A stretch of DNA of 41,428 nucleotides from the NCBI GenBank assembly GCA_010909165.1, contig VJWM01000356.1, forward strand, positions 1 to 41,428. Direction: 5' to 3'. The position numbers and the translations under genes were made by a program. Position 1 is the stretch's first letter. Every line of letters begins with the position of its first letter. This document shows, one piece after another, positions 30,000-41,404 of this stretch. The notes under the pieces were generated by a model. It did no database searches. It was not told where the DNA came from and saw nothing but the letters and a program-made list of their open reading frames with translations. This stretch comes from Anthoceros angustus. Lineage: Eukaryota; Streptophyta; Anthocerotopsida; Anthocerotales; Anthocerotaceae.

Positions 30000-30240
30000 A
30001 GCGTAGTGCCATTGACAAATTCACAGAGCCACCGGCGGCAGAGAGACACAAGCCACGGTTCCCCAAGTACCACTTGCTTTCGTGCTCTCACATAAATCAT
30101 AGCAAGAGTTAGGAAGCGGCACGAGCGGGTGGCCCAAGCACTCCACAACACCCTCGGGCAAGAGATGCACCACCTTCAAGCAAGAGACATGCACCACCTT
30201 CAAGAGACATGCAGTCCTCTTCATGTGTCATTTAGTCAAA
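30000..30240 (-). repeat. Left copy of duplicated segment downstream of the array
   Basis: Matches 40630-40900 (CACAGAGCCACCG..., CATAAATCATAGCAAGAGTT, GAGACATGCACCACCTTC repeats). It contains two to three short direct repeats of GCAAGAGACATGCACCACCT. No domain is recognised; it may be intron, UTR or PPR-gene 3' part. Confidence 0.55.
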
Positions 30241-30980
30241 CAACTTCCACCAAAAATTGGACACTTTCGAGCGTGATTTCTTGATGCGAGAAGCCATATG
30301 AACTAGCATCCATGAATACACTAAGGAGTACCATTGAACCACCTTCCACTTTTGTGAATCGGCGGTGATGCGGCCCATGAAAGAGGGGCTCAGGGCACAG
30401 TGGACATGCACCTTGATTCACCATTTGCATACACCAAAAACACTTTGCATTCGCGGTGGTCATCGAACATGGTCATGATCCATGGCCAAGCACTGTAGTT
30501 TTTTGCTTTGAGGCAAAGAGGCTGTCCATCGCACTATGATGCAGCATGAGGCAGAAGGTAGATTCTTGAACAAGAGCTTATCCCCCACTTGCCAAGACCA
30601 CATCCATGGTGCTCCCATTCCACCTCCAATGATCCGGTGGCGTCCTCTTCTCTGACTCTCCGAGTCTTGCATACATGTCCACCCAGCGATTGGCAATAAA
30701 CAAGTTCGGTGGAATGTCAGCATGCAACATATCATGCGCACTTTTCTAGATTCGAGTCCACGGCAAATGCACAAGCTTGAAGGCTGCTACAAAGATGTGG
30801 GCATCCGCCTTCACACGAGCGACACATCGCATAGTAAAGTTGTATCGCCTCATTAGGCTCCCCATGTGTAGCATGTGCGGAGATTATTGAAAACCACATG
30901 AAGGATTTGGTTTGCCCACCCTCCACCAGCCTACCCGGATACATACAAGATATGGTTCCCCAAGTATGTGATTGACTCAA
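30241..30980 (-). pseudogene. PPR protein pseudogene segment
   Basis: Minus-strand frames include SFMWFSIISAHATHGEPNEA then IQLYYAM (30732-30980), a clear PPR motif (W.siI.ahA.hG...eAi.Ly..M). They also include ACAFAVDSNLEKCA and, in an adjacent frame, NLFIANRWVDMYARLGE (about 30655-30710), another PPR motif. After that the frames become irregular (30236-30463). At least three frame changes are present. Family function: organellar RNA binding. This segment is paralogous to 40880-41404. Confidence 0.75.
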
Positions 30981-31440
30981 GTTTGTGTGAGATCATGACG
31001 CGTCATCCCACAACCATGTCCTTCTTATCGCACAAAGTTTTAGCGACATATAAGATGGGGTGAGGAATAGAATAGTCTATCTTCTACGATTTTCTGAGCT
31101 CCAACGGCCTCGAGCTTTCCCTACTCACATAACGTCTTTGATGGTTACGGTGTCACGACTCCCATATCCAATCCGGCACACCTCCCGGGCTCGGGCTTTG
31201 GAGAGCTCGACTTGGAGAAGCACAATGACCCACCATATTCAAAGAAACAAGCTTCTCATCCAACAAGTGGCTTGAACATGTTGTTTAACCGAGGACCTCA
31301 CGGACTCCTTGCAGAATGTCGTGAGCTCCTCTTACCTCGCCTAGTTTCCCACGCACAAGAGGGGAGTCCTAGGAAGTGGTGATGGGAGGGGCAGTTACTT
31401 GGTGTGGTCACCGAAGCGGTGGCCGCTCAAGTCCGCTACG
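30981..31440. other. No recognised gene
   Basis: Short frames only (31060-31275 plus). The sequence may include remaining upstream PPR-gene sequence on the minus strand, but I cannot recognise motifs. Confidence 0.3.
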
Positions 31441-31765
31441 AGTCCGGTAGTCCTATCTATTCAAATAGGTAGGACTCAAGTCCTTGGTCTTTGGGGTTTG
31501 GGAAGAAAGCAGACTCAAGTCCTTGGTCTTGAGGTTTGAATGATGTTCCTTGGTCCTTGGGAAAGTAGATCTCAGTCCTTGGTCAGGATGTAGTAGATAG
31601 GCCTATTTCGAGTCCTTGGTCTTGGTTCAAGGATGTTCCTTGGTCCTTGGGAAAATGGTATGTAGATAGAAACCTAGTCCTTGGTCTTGGGGTTTCGGAA
31701 GGATGTTCCTTGGTCCTTGGGAAAGTAGCATGTAGATAGAAACCTATTTCGAGGGCCGAGGAAGG
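31440..31765. repeat. Minisatellite with GTCCTTGGTCTTGG core
   Basis: The motifs GTCCTTGG(T/G), GGATGTTCCTTGGTCCTTGG and GTAGATAGAAACCTA recur many times. The higher-order unit is roughly 70-80 bp and is best seen at 31600-31750. No coding signal. Confidence 0.8.
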
Positions 31766-32469
31766 CAACTTCCTTGAACCATGGGAATTCGCTTTTCTAG
31801 ATATTGCATGTAGGGCTATATATGCATGTTAGGTAGACTAGGGGTAAAATTGGCCGACTCATCAAGGGCCCGGTCAGACATGTATACAATCTCGCTACTC
31901 CATGGCGGAGTAGTGAGTTCAACCCTAGGCCGTGGAGTATACTTGAAAATTTTATAGCATAATCTAGGTAGGAATCCTAGTGTACTTCCTTTTGGATTGC
32001 GACCGCAATTCCAATGGAGATACACTAGGACAACGATTGGCGTGCTACATATAAAGATTTGTAATACAATGATATGTAGTTCTTGCATATTAGCAAAGAC
32101 AAAGTCGGGCCTAATGAAATGGCTAATCCAGCGCCAAGCGGCTCGCCGAGCTAATTTCTAATAGACGCAATAGGTATAGAGTTTCGATAGGCCTTCACTT
32201 GCGATAATCTACATAGTATGCCGTGCTGAAAAAACCTTGAGGGATTTCAAGCATGGTTAGTCGTAACATCCGAAATGTAGAGGCATGTTGAAATGTTGAA
32301 ATGTCACCGCAGATCTGGAAGAGGTTGAAGGACCTGATGCGTGATTTAAATGTCATTAGTGTAATGGCGATTGAGGTGATTCCCGAAAAACACATAGGAG
32401 TATTTAGATCCTTAGCGCTAAGGTTGAAGGATCTTGTGGTGAAAGAGGAGCTCACACTACTCTGATATA
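31766..32469. other. No recognised gene
   Basis: AT-richer sequence, with short frames on the minus strand (31816-32088, 32195-32455) that show no domain. The last part (about 32440-32490, GAGGAGCTCAC then CTTGATCTCACTT) has a similar counterpart just after the copia-3 3' LTR (38962-39020). Confidence 0.4.
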
Positions 32470-32643
32470 TTTCACGCTCTTGATCTCACTTAAGATTCAC
32501 AAGGTCACAACGCTTGGGGTTACGCCAAGAGTCTTTGAGTTTATTTAAAACTCACTTTCAACTCATTTATTAATGTTCTTTAATATATTCAGATGTAATT
32601 GATTAACATGTTGATTTAATCTGCATATTCTTTTAATTTAAAA
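32470..32643 (+). mobile_element. Copia-3 5' LTR (5' part altered)
   Basis: TTTGAGTTTATTTAAAACTC, GATGTAATTGATTAACATG and CATATTCTTTTAATTTAAAA match the 3' LTR at 38743-38957. The first 60-70 LTR bases are not recognisable here, so the left border is uncertain. Confidence 0.8.
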
Positions 32644-32656
32644 TGGTATCGAGGTG
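32644..32656 (+). other. Copia-3 primer-binding site (decayed)
   Basis: TGGTATCGAGGTG directly follows the LTR. It resembles TGGTATCAGAGC, the initiator tRNA-Met type, with a deletion. Confidence 0.65.
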
Positions 32657-32833
32657 TTATATGAATCTTCATGATTTGATGCATATTCTAATGCATTTAA
32701 AAGAATGCATTTACGTAAGTTTTGTTGTTCTTTTGATTTAGAAAATGTTTTCTTGATCAAGAAAACAAAACTTTTAAGAACATATTTTGTGTTGTTTATT
32801 TATATAAAATCCAATTCCTCGGCAAGGAAGTGA

Positions 32834-33349
32834 TCATGATTTTCCCGGATTGTTTTTTAAAGCAATCTCGTGAGATATATTAGGACAACTACCTAACTGC
32901 AGTAGATTGTTAGACATATTTATATAAATACAATGAACATTTAACAACACAAAATTTGGGATGAATGGCCAATCAATTGGTCGGGCACAAACCTCGTCAT
33001 TGAGCGGATTCCACAACCTCAAAATCGCCGGAGGCAAGGAGCACAAGCTGCAAGAAACGAATTGCTGGTCGCCTTCATCAACATGTGACCAATGGATTGC
33101 TACAATACAAGACCCACTGCCCTTGCACTTGAAGTAAGGGAATCTTTCAATACCTTGATTGAAGTGATTTATCCTCGAATGCCACTTGGTGATTGCCCTT
33201 CCACCAATAACTCGACAATCTCCAAGTTCGTGTTCAGAGAGCCTTTGATGGAATGGTAACCCTAGAGGTTTTCTAACAACGCATGTCTCTCCACCGCTTG
33301 TTGCATGCTTAGTGAACAGGATTGAGTCACATCGAACATGTGGACACAC
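32834..33349 (-). CDS. Uninterrupted 171-aa ORF, antisense in copia-3 leader, unknown
   Basis: This is a clean frame of 171 codons in the region between primer-binding site and gag, opposite to the element. It is unusual here because nearly every other frame is broken. The stretch SLPPAILRLWNPLNDEVCAR vaguely recalls the LWNP signature of plant F-box-associated domains, but I see no F-box and cannot assign it. It contains seven or more Cys. It could be a captured host-gene piece or chance. Confidence 0.3.
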   Translation of the reverse strand: MCPHVRCDSILFTKHATSGGETCVVRKPLGLPFHQRLSEHELGDCRVIGGRAITKWHSRINHFNQGIERFPYFKCKGSGSCIVAIHWSHVDEGDQQFVSCSLCSLPPAILRLWNPLNDEVCARPIDWPFIPNFVLLNVHCIYINMSNNLLQLGSCPNISHEIALKNNPGKS

Positions 33350-33749
33350 GCTTTAGATTATGCACAAGGTATCCTACAAAGGTAGACTTGAGAGATTTGC
33401 AAGAGCGATAAGTCACTTGATTTCAAGCTTCTTACCTTGTTAAAACCATCTTTGCTTGCAACTCAGCACGAGGTGTAGCCCGTAAGCATGCAACGAAAAC
33501 AAGTAAAAACATATATGTTTGGAAGTCCTAATTTTGTCCATCGCCTATATGCTTACAATAAGTGGGATTAGAAATCGTAAAATAAACAGAATTCAACAAC
33601 AAGAGTCTTAGACTGTAGTCGATGTGACTCTCACAACATATCAGAATCGAGCTATGTGCATTACATGTTTGAAGTCTTGAGTCTTTCTAACTCGCAAAGC
33701 CATCATCGAATCTTAGTAATTTTGAGAGCTAACCCAAAAATACCAAAGA

Positions 33750-34610
33750 GGAAAAATGGCATCTGCAGAGATACCTCATCTAGCTTGTGGGAAGGGTTCA
33801 AGGAGAAAGATAGGTTTGGAGGCCGGGATTACGACATATGGGTAATCCCATGAAAGGGCCTTACAAAATAGGAAGTTGTGGAAGGTAGTCATTGGGGAAG
33901 AGAAGGCGGGCCCACACCTCCCACATTACCTACACGCTGAGAAAAAGGTTAATTGATGCATGGGATGCAAAGGATGAGGCAGCTATGTTCCTCATCGAGT
34001 GGTCTTACCTCGAGATGTTAAGATGACTGGATGTACAACCTCAAATATGGAAAAGACTTCAAGACTGAGTGCAGCAACCGACAAGTCAAATGATGCTTTG
34101 AGAAATTTACAATTATGTAAAATGAGAGAAGGAGAATCAATCAAAGCACCTTGGACACTTTAGGACACTTGTGTCCACTTGAAAGTGCTTCAAACGAGGT
34201 TGTTAAAGATGATACTTACTTTACTTCCTCATATCCTTACACTCTTGGTCACATTTGTGACCTCCTTCAATGCCTCGAGACTCAGACCGAGAAACTTGCA
34301 AAGGCATCGTGTAATCCCTGAAACCAGCTACAGAGTTAGTGGGAGCCTTATTGCAAGAGGAAGCAAGCAAATCTAATGCATTTAGCGAAAAGAAGCCCTC
34401 TATACATCCAACAGAGGACGGAGGAGGAAGACCCTTGGGTGGGGGCAAGATCGAGAGGTGGTGGTTCACAAGGACGTGGAACCAGCTAGAGAAAACCCAA
34501 AAGGACAGGAGCTTGCAACTCGTGCAAATTACCTAGTCATTGGGAGCGTGAGTGCAGGAAAAGCAGTGGTGTACTGAAGGAGGGTTCACCATGAGACTCA
34601 CGTGGTTGTT
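33750..34610 (+). pseudogene. gag: Copia-3 gag
   Basis: Position (after the leader) and fragments such as FKEKDRFGGRDYDIWVIP (33790-33853), LCKMREGESI (about 34115) and VGALLQEEASKSNAF (34339) show copia Gag. EEGSRRNGCTCNSC-like zinc-knuckle traces near 34515-34560 are too decayed to number. Stops and frameshifts are frequent. Confidence 0.75.
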
Positions 34611-34689
34611 AAGAAGCAACCAACCCCTCCGCCTCACGGTTGGTACAACATGCTTGCCACAAGTTCATCCTTGTCACCGCTTGTTTGTC

Positions 34690-35765
34690 GAAATACAAAG
34701 GTTAAGTATACCATAGATTGGTACTTAGACACACGCCCATATTTGCCTGAAAAGCATTTCAAACGCAAATCGCTTAAGGATCAAGACGATACGGGGATGA
34801 CAGATCCCTGGTGTCTCCTGGCATTGGAACAATAGAACTGACTGTTCCATCAGGAAATGTATTAGTGTTGCATGATGTGTACTATGTACCAGATATGACA
34901 CGTAACCTCATTTCAGTCAGAAAGCTGAATTCTGATAATCACTGTCACATTCTCTTTACTCAAACAGAATGTCAAGTATTAGATGCCTTTAATCATACTA
35001 GAGTACTTGCCTTTGGGTCTTCTGAGAAGGACTTGTTCCGTCTACATACAGATAGAAGTATACCATTTTCTCATTTGACCAAGGATGCTACTCATGCGTC
35101 TGCACAGCAAATAGAAAAGTCAAAACTATGGCATTTACGATTAGGGCACCCACATTCAGCAAAATTACAAAAATTAGCTGTAAGTGATCTTTACCAGCAT
35201 GGGCAGATAGGTCCTCTGGTGCCACTTCCTTTGTGTGAGTCTTGTGTTCTCTCAAAGCGGCATCAAGCAGCCTTTAAGAACAAAGAACCACACAGAGCTT
35301 CAGATGTCTTGGAACTTGTTCATACGGACTTATGTGACCACTCACAAGAATCCATTGGTGGTGGCAAGTATTTCCATTTACAGGATGACAAGACAAGGTT
35401 TGTTACAACCTACATCTTAAAGCAAAAGAGTGAATGCTTGATTTTAAAGAATATCTCAAGTATGTTGAAAGGTGGACGAAAACAACTAAAACCCTAAGAT
35501 CCGATAACGGGAGAGTTTACCTCAAAGGAGTTTCGGGATCAGCTAACCGAGGGTATTGGACGCCACCATGCTGTCTACACGCCTCAACGAATGGCGTGGC
35601 CGAGCGCCTCAATCTTACGCTGCCAGGAGATGACATCTTCTCCTACATCATGCTCACTTCCCGCCATATTGGGCGGAGGCCATTATGACATCAACCTATA
35701 TCAAAAGCGCCTACCACTGAGTTGGTCTTACCCTTATGAAGCTCTGGCGTAGCCATATCCATACT
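34690..35765 (+). pseudogene. Copia-3 protease and integrase
   Basis: YTIDWYLDT (34709-34730) is the decayed protease start. The frame 34811-35497 (228 aa) holds LVLHDVYYVPDMTRNLISVR, then LWHLRLGHPHSAKLQKLA, LPLCESCVLSKRHQAAF, ELVHTDLCD (first catalytic Asp) and GGKYFHLQDDKTRFVTTYIL. From 35498 the core is frameshifted (RSDNGRVYLKGV, then NGVAERLNLT at 35588-35620, with second Asp and Glu visible in different frames). Confidence 0.9.
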
Positions 35766-36300
35766 TCACTTGCGTATCTTTGGTTGTATAGCATACGCCT
35801 TTGTTCCTAAGGAGAAAAGAAAGAAGCTATTAGACAAGGCCAGAAAACTTCTGATGTTAGGCTATACAGAGGGCATCAAAGCATATAAACTTTATGATGT
35901 ACCTAAAAATAAAGTTATCTACGCTAGGAGCGTTACTTTTGATGAAGGTAGCACTTGGGCCTCAGTGGGAGTATCCCAGGATCCTTCTCTTGGTGACGAC
36001 GAGGCATCAGCGCTTCAAGATTCACACTTTGACCGATCATCATGGCACTCAAGTTGTTCCTGAGGATGTTGCCCTGTGGGTGGGGTAGATCCTGATATTG
36101 ATGATTCAAGAGGTTTTGATGATGTAGCAGAGAACCCGCACAACAAGATGTTCATAATCAGGATCAACAGACCATCATCCTCCAGAACAAATTGATGATC
36201 CGACTGAGCCTACCTTAGATGCTGAGCTTGTTGAAGAACCAAGAAGGTATCCACCCGCCAAGACAACCTCCCGACTACTACCGTTCGGATTGAGCTTCTT
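35766..36300 (+). pseudogene. Copia-3 integrase C-terminus and linker
   Basis: LRIFGCIAYAFVPKEKRKKL, LDKARKLLMLGYTEGIKAYK and LYDVPKNKVIYARSVTFDE (35770-35950) are the conserved C-terminal integrase block, unusually well preserved. An acidic linker follows. Confidence 0.88.
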
Positions 36301-37110
36301 CTTCTTATGTGACCGCAATGCGCCACTTCTTGATCCCATTGAGCCTCAATCCTATGAAGAGGCGCTATGACGATCACAAAGAATGGGAAAAGCAATTCAA
36401 TCAGTATGATTCATTAATGGAGAACGGAACATGGGAACTAGTGGAGTTACTCCCAGAGCTAGTTTCATGCAAATGGGTTTTCAAACCAAAGGAAGGATGG
36501 TACCTTTGATCGCTATAAGGTGCTTGGTGGCAAGGGATTCTCTCGATCCCGCTTGGACTATCTTGAAACGCTTTCTCCGAGTCAAGTTGTCCACTCTTCG
36601 AATTATCCTTGCCATATCCACATATTACGATTATGAGTTGCAAATGCGATGTCAAAGATTTCTTATACGGCAAATTAGACACAAATATACATGCAGAACA
36701 CCGGATATGTAGTGAAGGGTAAAGCAAACTATGCTGTCGATCAAGTGTCTATATGGGTTAAAGACTATGAAATGGAATGCTACCCTAGATACGAACTTAC
36801 GCTTGGATTCACAAAGAGCCGGCATGTAGTATACATATACTCGAAAGGAGAGGTTATATGCTATCCGGCGCACGTGGACGATCCGACATCACCCAAGAAT
36901 AACAGCCTTTATAACAAGCATTGGATGTGTTGGCCACTAAGTTTAAGATGTCGTTTGGGACCCTTACAGAGCCTTGGAATACACATTCAGAGGATAGAAA
37001 ACAACGGGTTATGACTCTTACTCAACCACGTTACCTTCTTGATTGTGTTGAAGCAGGGTTTAAAGGATGCCAAGCCCCGATCAACACCCATGGCGGTGTC
37101 GAAACTTAGC
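36301..37110 (+). pseudogene. Copia-3 reverse transcriptase (heavily decayed)
   Basis: EWEKQFNQYDSLMENGTWEL and SCKWVFKP (36376-36490) mark the RT start. LSTLRIILAISTYYDYEL (36570-36640) and GNTHSEDRKQRVMTLTQPRY-like sequence (36975-37035) mark later parts. The YVDD box is not recognisable (the region near 36870 has only HVDDPT). Confidence 0.78.
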
Positions 37111-37790
37111 AAGAAGGCTCACCAACTACACGTGATGAGAAAGAATGAAGGGCGAAAGTATGAAGGTGTTGGCAAGTTTATATACGCTAGTAACCGAGAC
37201 TTGAAATAGCTTATTCTAAGTGTACTCCCAGCTTGGAAAATCCAGGATCGGAGCATTGACAAGTCTTAAGGTGTTCGATACAAAGGAACAGCATTAGGTA
37301 TCACGCAAGTATCAAGAAGGAAAAGCATTGGACCCGAAGTCTTTATCGACTGATTATGCGATATTGATAGCGTAAAATCGATCTCGTTACCCGATTACAA
37401 TTAGGCCGGTTTGCTGGTCAAGCAAAAAAATTTTCTACCTTTTTCGGCGTAGTATCGTGTACCGATCGAGAAAAGAGGTAGTTTGGTGTCATGCTTAAGG
37501 AGTTAGGCATCCCGATCCCAACTTGTACCACAATACAAACCGACAACCAAGGTTCGATGGTTTTAGCTAAGAATCCAAGTGTTCCATGCACGAACGAAAC
37601 ACGTGGAGGTGGAATACCATTACATCGGAGGACTGCAGCGTAAGGAAAGATTGAACTGATGTCTCAACTCAAGAAAACCCGGCATACATTTACAAAGGCT
37701 TTAAGAGATGCTCACAACAAGCACATTGGTCTTGGTATGGGAGAGCTTCTCATCCAAGACAATCTAACAAGAAACCTAGCCTAGAACACC
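37111..37790 (+). pseudogene. Copia-3 RNase H (heavily decayed)
   Basis: Remnants include QTDNQGSMVLAKNPSVP-like sequence at 37538-37585 (DNQ motif), HVEVEYH (37600-37625) and ALRDAHNKHIGLGMGELL-like sequence at 37698-37750. Order and position support RNase H. Many stops. Confidence 0.65.
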
Positions 37791-38742
37791 TTGACTAGCC
37801 ATCAAAATGGAGTATCCAAAGTCTATCTCGCTCCACCCTGGGATTCTAAGGAGACTCATCTTCTATTGGGTAAGGGTTATGCAGACCACCAGTGATGATC
37901 TCCGTGAAAGCCGTGATGTCTCTCGAGAGGGTTTCTTCAACTTTCATTTTCTTCCTTCTTAGCCTCGTCCCCGAGTCTCGAGTAGACTCGATGTAAACCG
38001 AGAAACAAGAAGATTGTAAGTAATCCCGCAAAGATAACAGAATAAAAGGACTTGTCAGCACAAACAGCTAGCTACCCACGCGGGCCGACATGGATGTGGA
38101 TGTTCTCACACCGACCTTCACGCAGATTCGCCCAAGAAGACCGACCCACACCAAATAGGAGAGGTGAGCAAGGATGCTCAAAGGACCCACAAGTGACAAT
38201 ATGAGTCTTCATGAAGCGTGCTTGGCTTTGGGAACTTCGGTGGCACCGCCGGGCCATCTTCGAGTAAGCAAAATCAAGGTTGTAACTCACCGGAGGGTGT
38301 ATCCGATTGGCGGAGAAGACTCATGAGTGTCCATATATTGTCAAAAGAAAGTTCAAAGGCCGCCCAAGACCTTTTGGTTGTCCTTGCCCGCCGATGGCTC
38401 GCTGCCAAGAAGCCTCCCGCTTTTGATCAGTAGTTGTCTTAGTCGCAAATCTTCCTAGGGCGTCACGCTTGTCACGGCGGCGGTGCTTGGGAGCATCGGA
38501 ATCAGAACCAGAAGACATGATGAAGAGAAGGCACGAGATCCTACGCTCCAGCTCGAATAAATGCAAGAGACAAGAACCAACTGAGTTTTATGTAAGCGGC
38601 GGCATCACCACCAGAACTCATCATGCTCACCGAGAACGTGGAGCGCAACTGCAGATGTCTTTGGGACGAACACGCTGAAGTAACGTCACGAGGACTAGCG
38701 CGGCATCGCGCCGAACGACACTTAAATCATTACAAGTGGGAG
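37791..38742 (+). mobile_element. Copia-3 3' region and polypurine tract
   Basis: About 950 bp with no recognisable coding domain; frames at 38218-38433 (plus) and 38321-38566 (minus) overlap. The region ends with AAGTGGGAG (38734-38742), the purine tract before the 3' LTR. Confidence 0.6.
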
Positions 38743-38957
38743 TGTTAAAGAGTATTCGTACATATGCTTATTATATTTAGGCACGTTTGGTTAGCTTAAG
38801 TGAGATTAATAAGGTCACAACGCTTGGTTAGGTCCATTAGATGTCTTTGAGTTTATTTAAAACTCACTTTTAGAACTCATTTATCTGTTCTTTAATATAC
38901 ATTTCGGATGTAATTGATTAACATGTTGATTTAATGCATATTCTTTTAATTTAAAAA
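38743..38957 (+). mobile_element. Copia-3 3' LTR
   Basis: Starts TGTTAAAGAGTATTCG immediately after the purine tract and ends near TTTTAATTTAAAA. About 150 bp are shared with 32480-32643. Confidence 0.85.
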
Positions 38958-39049
38958 TCGACCTCGGTGAAGAGGAGCTCACTTTGACTCCTCATCTCAC
39001 TTCCGTAATCTTGATCTCACTTCCGAGCTCAAACACATCCCAAACGCAG

Positions 39050-39175
39050 CTGGCGCCAACTGGAGTATGTGCCTACAAGAAAACCTCAGTAGATATATTA
39101 ACGAAAGCTCTTTCAAAAGACGCACGAGAAGCATAAATGGGGTTAGAGAGTCCGAACTTTCCTATCTAACCCCAA
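39050..39175 (+). pseudogene. Copia RNase H C-terminal scrap
   Basis: With one frame change the sequence shows YVPTRK, then VDILTKALSKDA (about 39095-39130), the usual end of a copia polyprotein. Nothing else of the element is recognisable, so this is a small remnant of a fourth copia copy. Confidence 0.65.
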
Positions 39176-40260
39176 CTAGCCTACATGCCCTGCTACCTAA
39201 TCCCCCTGCCGCCGGCCTGAGGACTCTTCCTTTGGATTCTCCGAATGGAGGGACCGGAGGCCTCAGCATCGGAGTCCTCACCGCACATGTAATCTTCGGG
39301 AGGAACAATCCTCCTCAATCCTCAAGATGATCCCGCAAGACACAAAGCAATTAGATAGCTTTAGAGCGAGTGGGAGTAGGAGCAGAGATGAAGCAAAACC
39401 CGTCACTTAATCAGAGCGACTTACAACATGACCGGGAACATAGTCAGAACCACGCACTGATCCGCTTCATGACTGCATCAAGATGCTTGCATCGATACAG
39501 ATAGGAGAGCCTCGGTCACGCGCTGCCTAGGCTCACAATCTTCACATCCTTATCGTGGTTACCTCGAGGGAAATTCGAGGCCGTGAGGGCCTCACCTCCT
39601 CCGTCAGACATAGCCTCAGCCCGGTCAGAGGCCCCGAGCCCCTCTTTGCAGTGGCGAGGGGCACGCGTGGGAGAAATTGTGGAAGCTAAGCGCCGCAATG
39701 GAGGACCTCCCATGTCCTCCGCGATTATGGCCTCGCGCCTAGTCCTCAAAGACCACAGCTGTGGAGGGGCGCCCCGCTTGGTCGGCTCGAGCTTCCGCAG
39801 CAGTGTCGGGCCGGGTCCCTTGCAGCAGAGGAGGCAGGTTGTCCTAGCCGCCTTGCTTGCCGCAGCGCCTAGGGAGTCTCCGGCGGGGTTCGCATCCCAG
39901 AGGAGGACGACATCTCGACGTGTTACGCTTCCACAACCCCTTCTCCAATTGCACAGAGCGTGAAGATGAAGAAGAGGAATATAACGCCCGGTGAGGACTG
40001 GTTTCTCACCGCACGCCGAATATATACCAAGCGAGGAGTCGGGGCGAACGCACCGAACGCAATGCATCTCGCAGTTTTCACCCGACTCCATCCTACAAGG
40101 ACGGAGATGATCCGTTGTTGAGCATCACTTTCCAAAATGATCAACAAGTGGGAGTGAAGAGGTATACCCAAACACACCTCGTCCGATCACCACCTCCTCC
40201 CGCCTTCTCCGACCTCCTCCCGCCTCTCTCCGACGGCCACCTAAAGACAAAGATTAATTG
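39176..40260. other. Unassigned region with overlapping ORFs
   Basis: A 191-aa minus frame (39516-40091) and a 126-aa plus frame (39583-39963) overlap. The minus frame is Arg/Ala/Gly-rich with scattered Cys and has no recognised domain. No promoter or repeat stands out. I cannot say whether either is a gene. Confidence 0.3.
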
Positions 40261-40264
40261 CTTT

Positions 40265-40610
40265 TAACGGACCGTGTTTTACAACACGTCCGCTGTAAAG
40301 CCCAATTGTACGCTGTTTGAGACGGCCAGATCAGCCTCTCATGTTTTACAACATACGCATAACCTAATCTAATTTACAACACGATCCATTGCAAACCTCA
40401 GACATTGTAAACGCTTAAGAGAGGCCAAGATCCTCCCACTTAATTTACAACATAGTCTAATTTACAACATGCCGCTGTAAAGCACTTGTATGTTGTAAAA
40501 TGTATGACAAGGCCGGATCCCTCCCACGCTTTTACACCAAATTCACAACGAGTCTCATATACAAGGTCCATTGCAAAGCGATCTTGCACGCTAGTATACG
40601 CCTACCGCCC
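40265..40610. repeat. Imperfect tandem repeat array, second copy
   Basis: Counterpart of 29620-29965 in the same orientation (ACCGTGTTTTACAACACG, ATGTTTTACAACATACGCAT, ACACGATCCATTGCAAACCT). Small indels differ between the copies, often at CG-containing positions. Confidence 0.75.
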
Positions 40611-40900
40611 AAAGCCATTGACAAATTCACATTGTAAGCGAGTGCCATTGACAAATTCACAGAGCCACCGGGCGCAGAGAGAGACACAAGCCACGGTTCC
40701 CCAAGTCGCACTAACTTGCTTCGTGCCTCACATAAATCATAGCAAGAGTTAGGAACGGCACAGAAGTGAGCCGCAACCAAAGACTCCACAACACCCTCGT
40801 GCAAGAGAGATGCACCACCTTCAAGCAAGAGACATGCACCACCTTCGTGCAAGAGACATGCGCCCTCTTCATGTGTCATTTAGTCAAACAACTTCCACCA
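40611..40900 (-). repeat. Duplicated segment, right copy
   Basis: Matches 30000-30240: CATTGACAAATTCACAGAGC, CATAAATCATAGCAAGAGTT, GACATGCACCACCTTC repeats, and TGTGTCATTTAGTCAAACAA. It lies between the tandem array and the PPR segment, as in the left copy. Confidence 0.6.
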
Positions 40901-41404
40901 AAATTGACATCAGAACTTAACGTGATTTCTTGATGCAGAAGCCATATGAACTAGCATCCATGAATACACTAAGGAGTACCGGAACATTCTTTCCACTCGC
41001 TGGCGCATCCGGGACGCCCATGTGAAAGAGGATCTGTGGCACCGTGGATATGCACCTTGAAGCCACACATTTTGCAATACACCACGGCGCCAACAGAATG
41101 CCAGCAACATCGTACATGGTCATGTCCACGCCCTGTCCACTATGCTAGTTTTTGCTTTGAAAAGAGCCGTCCTCACACTATGGGAGTAACCGTGGTGTAA
41201 CCAATGCTTTTCCATTTGTCCAAGAATGCTTATCCCCACCTCGCCAAGCCACATCCATGGTGCTCCCATTCTACCCATCGTATCCAAAACCGTGGTCTTG
41301 CCTTCCAGCTCCGTACATGTCCACCGCATAGCTTGGCAATAAACAAGTTCGGTGGATTTGTATAAAGTGGGAAACGCCGCCTCGCTTATTATCTGAAAGA
41401 ACAT
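40901..41404 (-). pseudogene. PPR pseudogene segment, right copy
   Basis: Paralogous to 30236-30980. The minus strand has SVFMDASSYGF (as at 30280-30320), MGAPWMWLGEVG (41225-41280) and the counterpart of the NLFIAN/VDMY region (41325-41350, matching CAATAAACAAGTTCGGTGGA near 30690). Frames are broken. It continues past the window edge. Family membership rests mainly on the left copy. Confidence 0.6.

Noticed and set aside
39516-40091. 191-aa minus-strand gene
   Set aside because: It has no recognised domain and a strongly overlapping plus-strand frame; kept only as an unassigned region.
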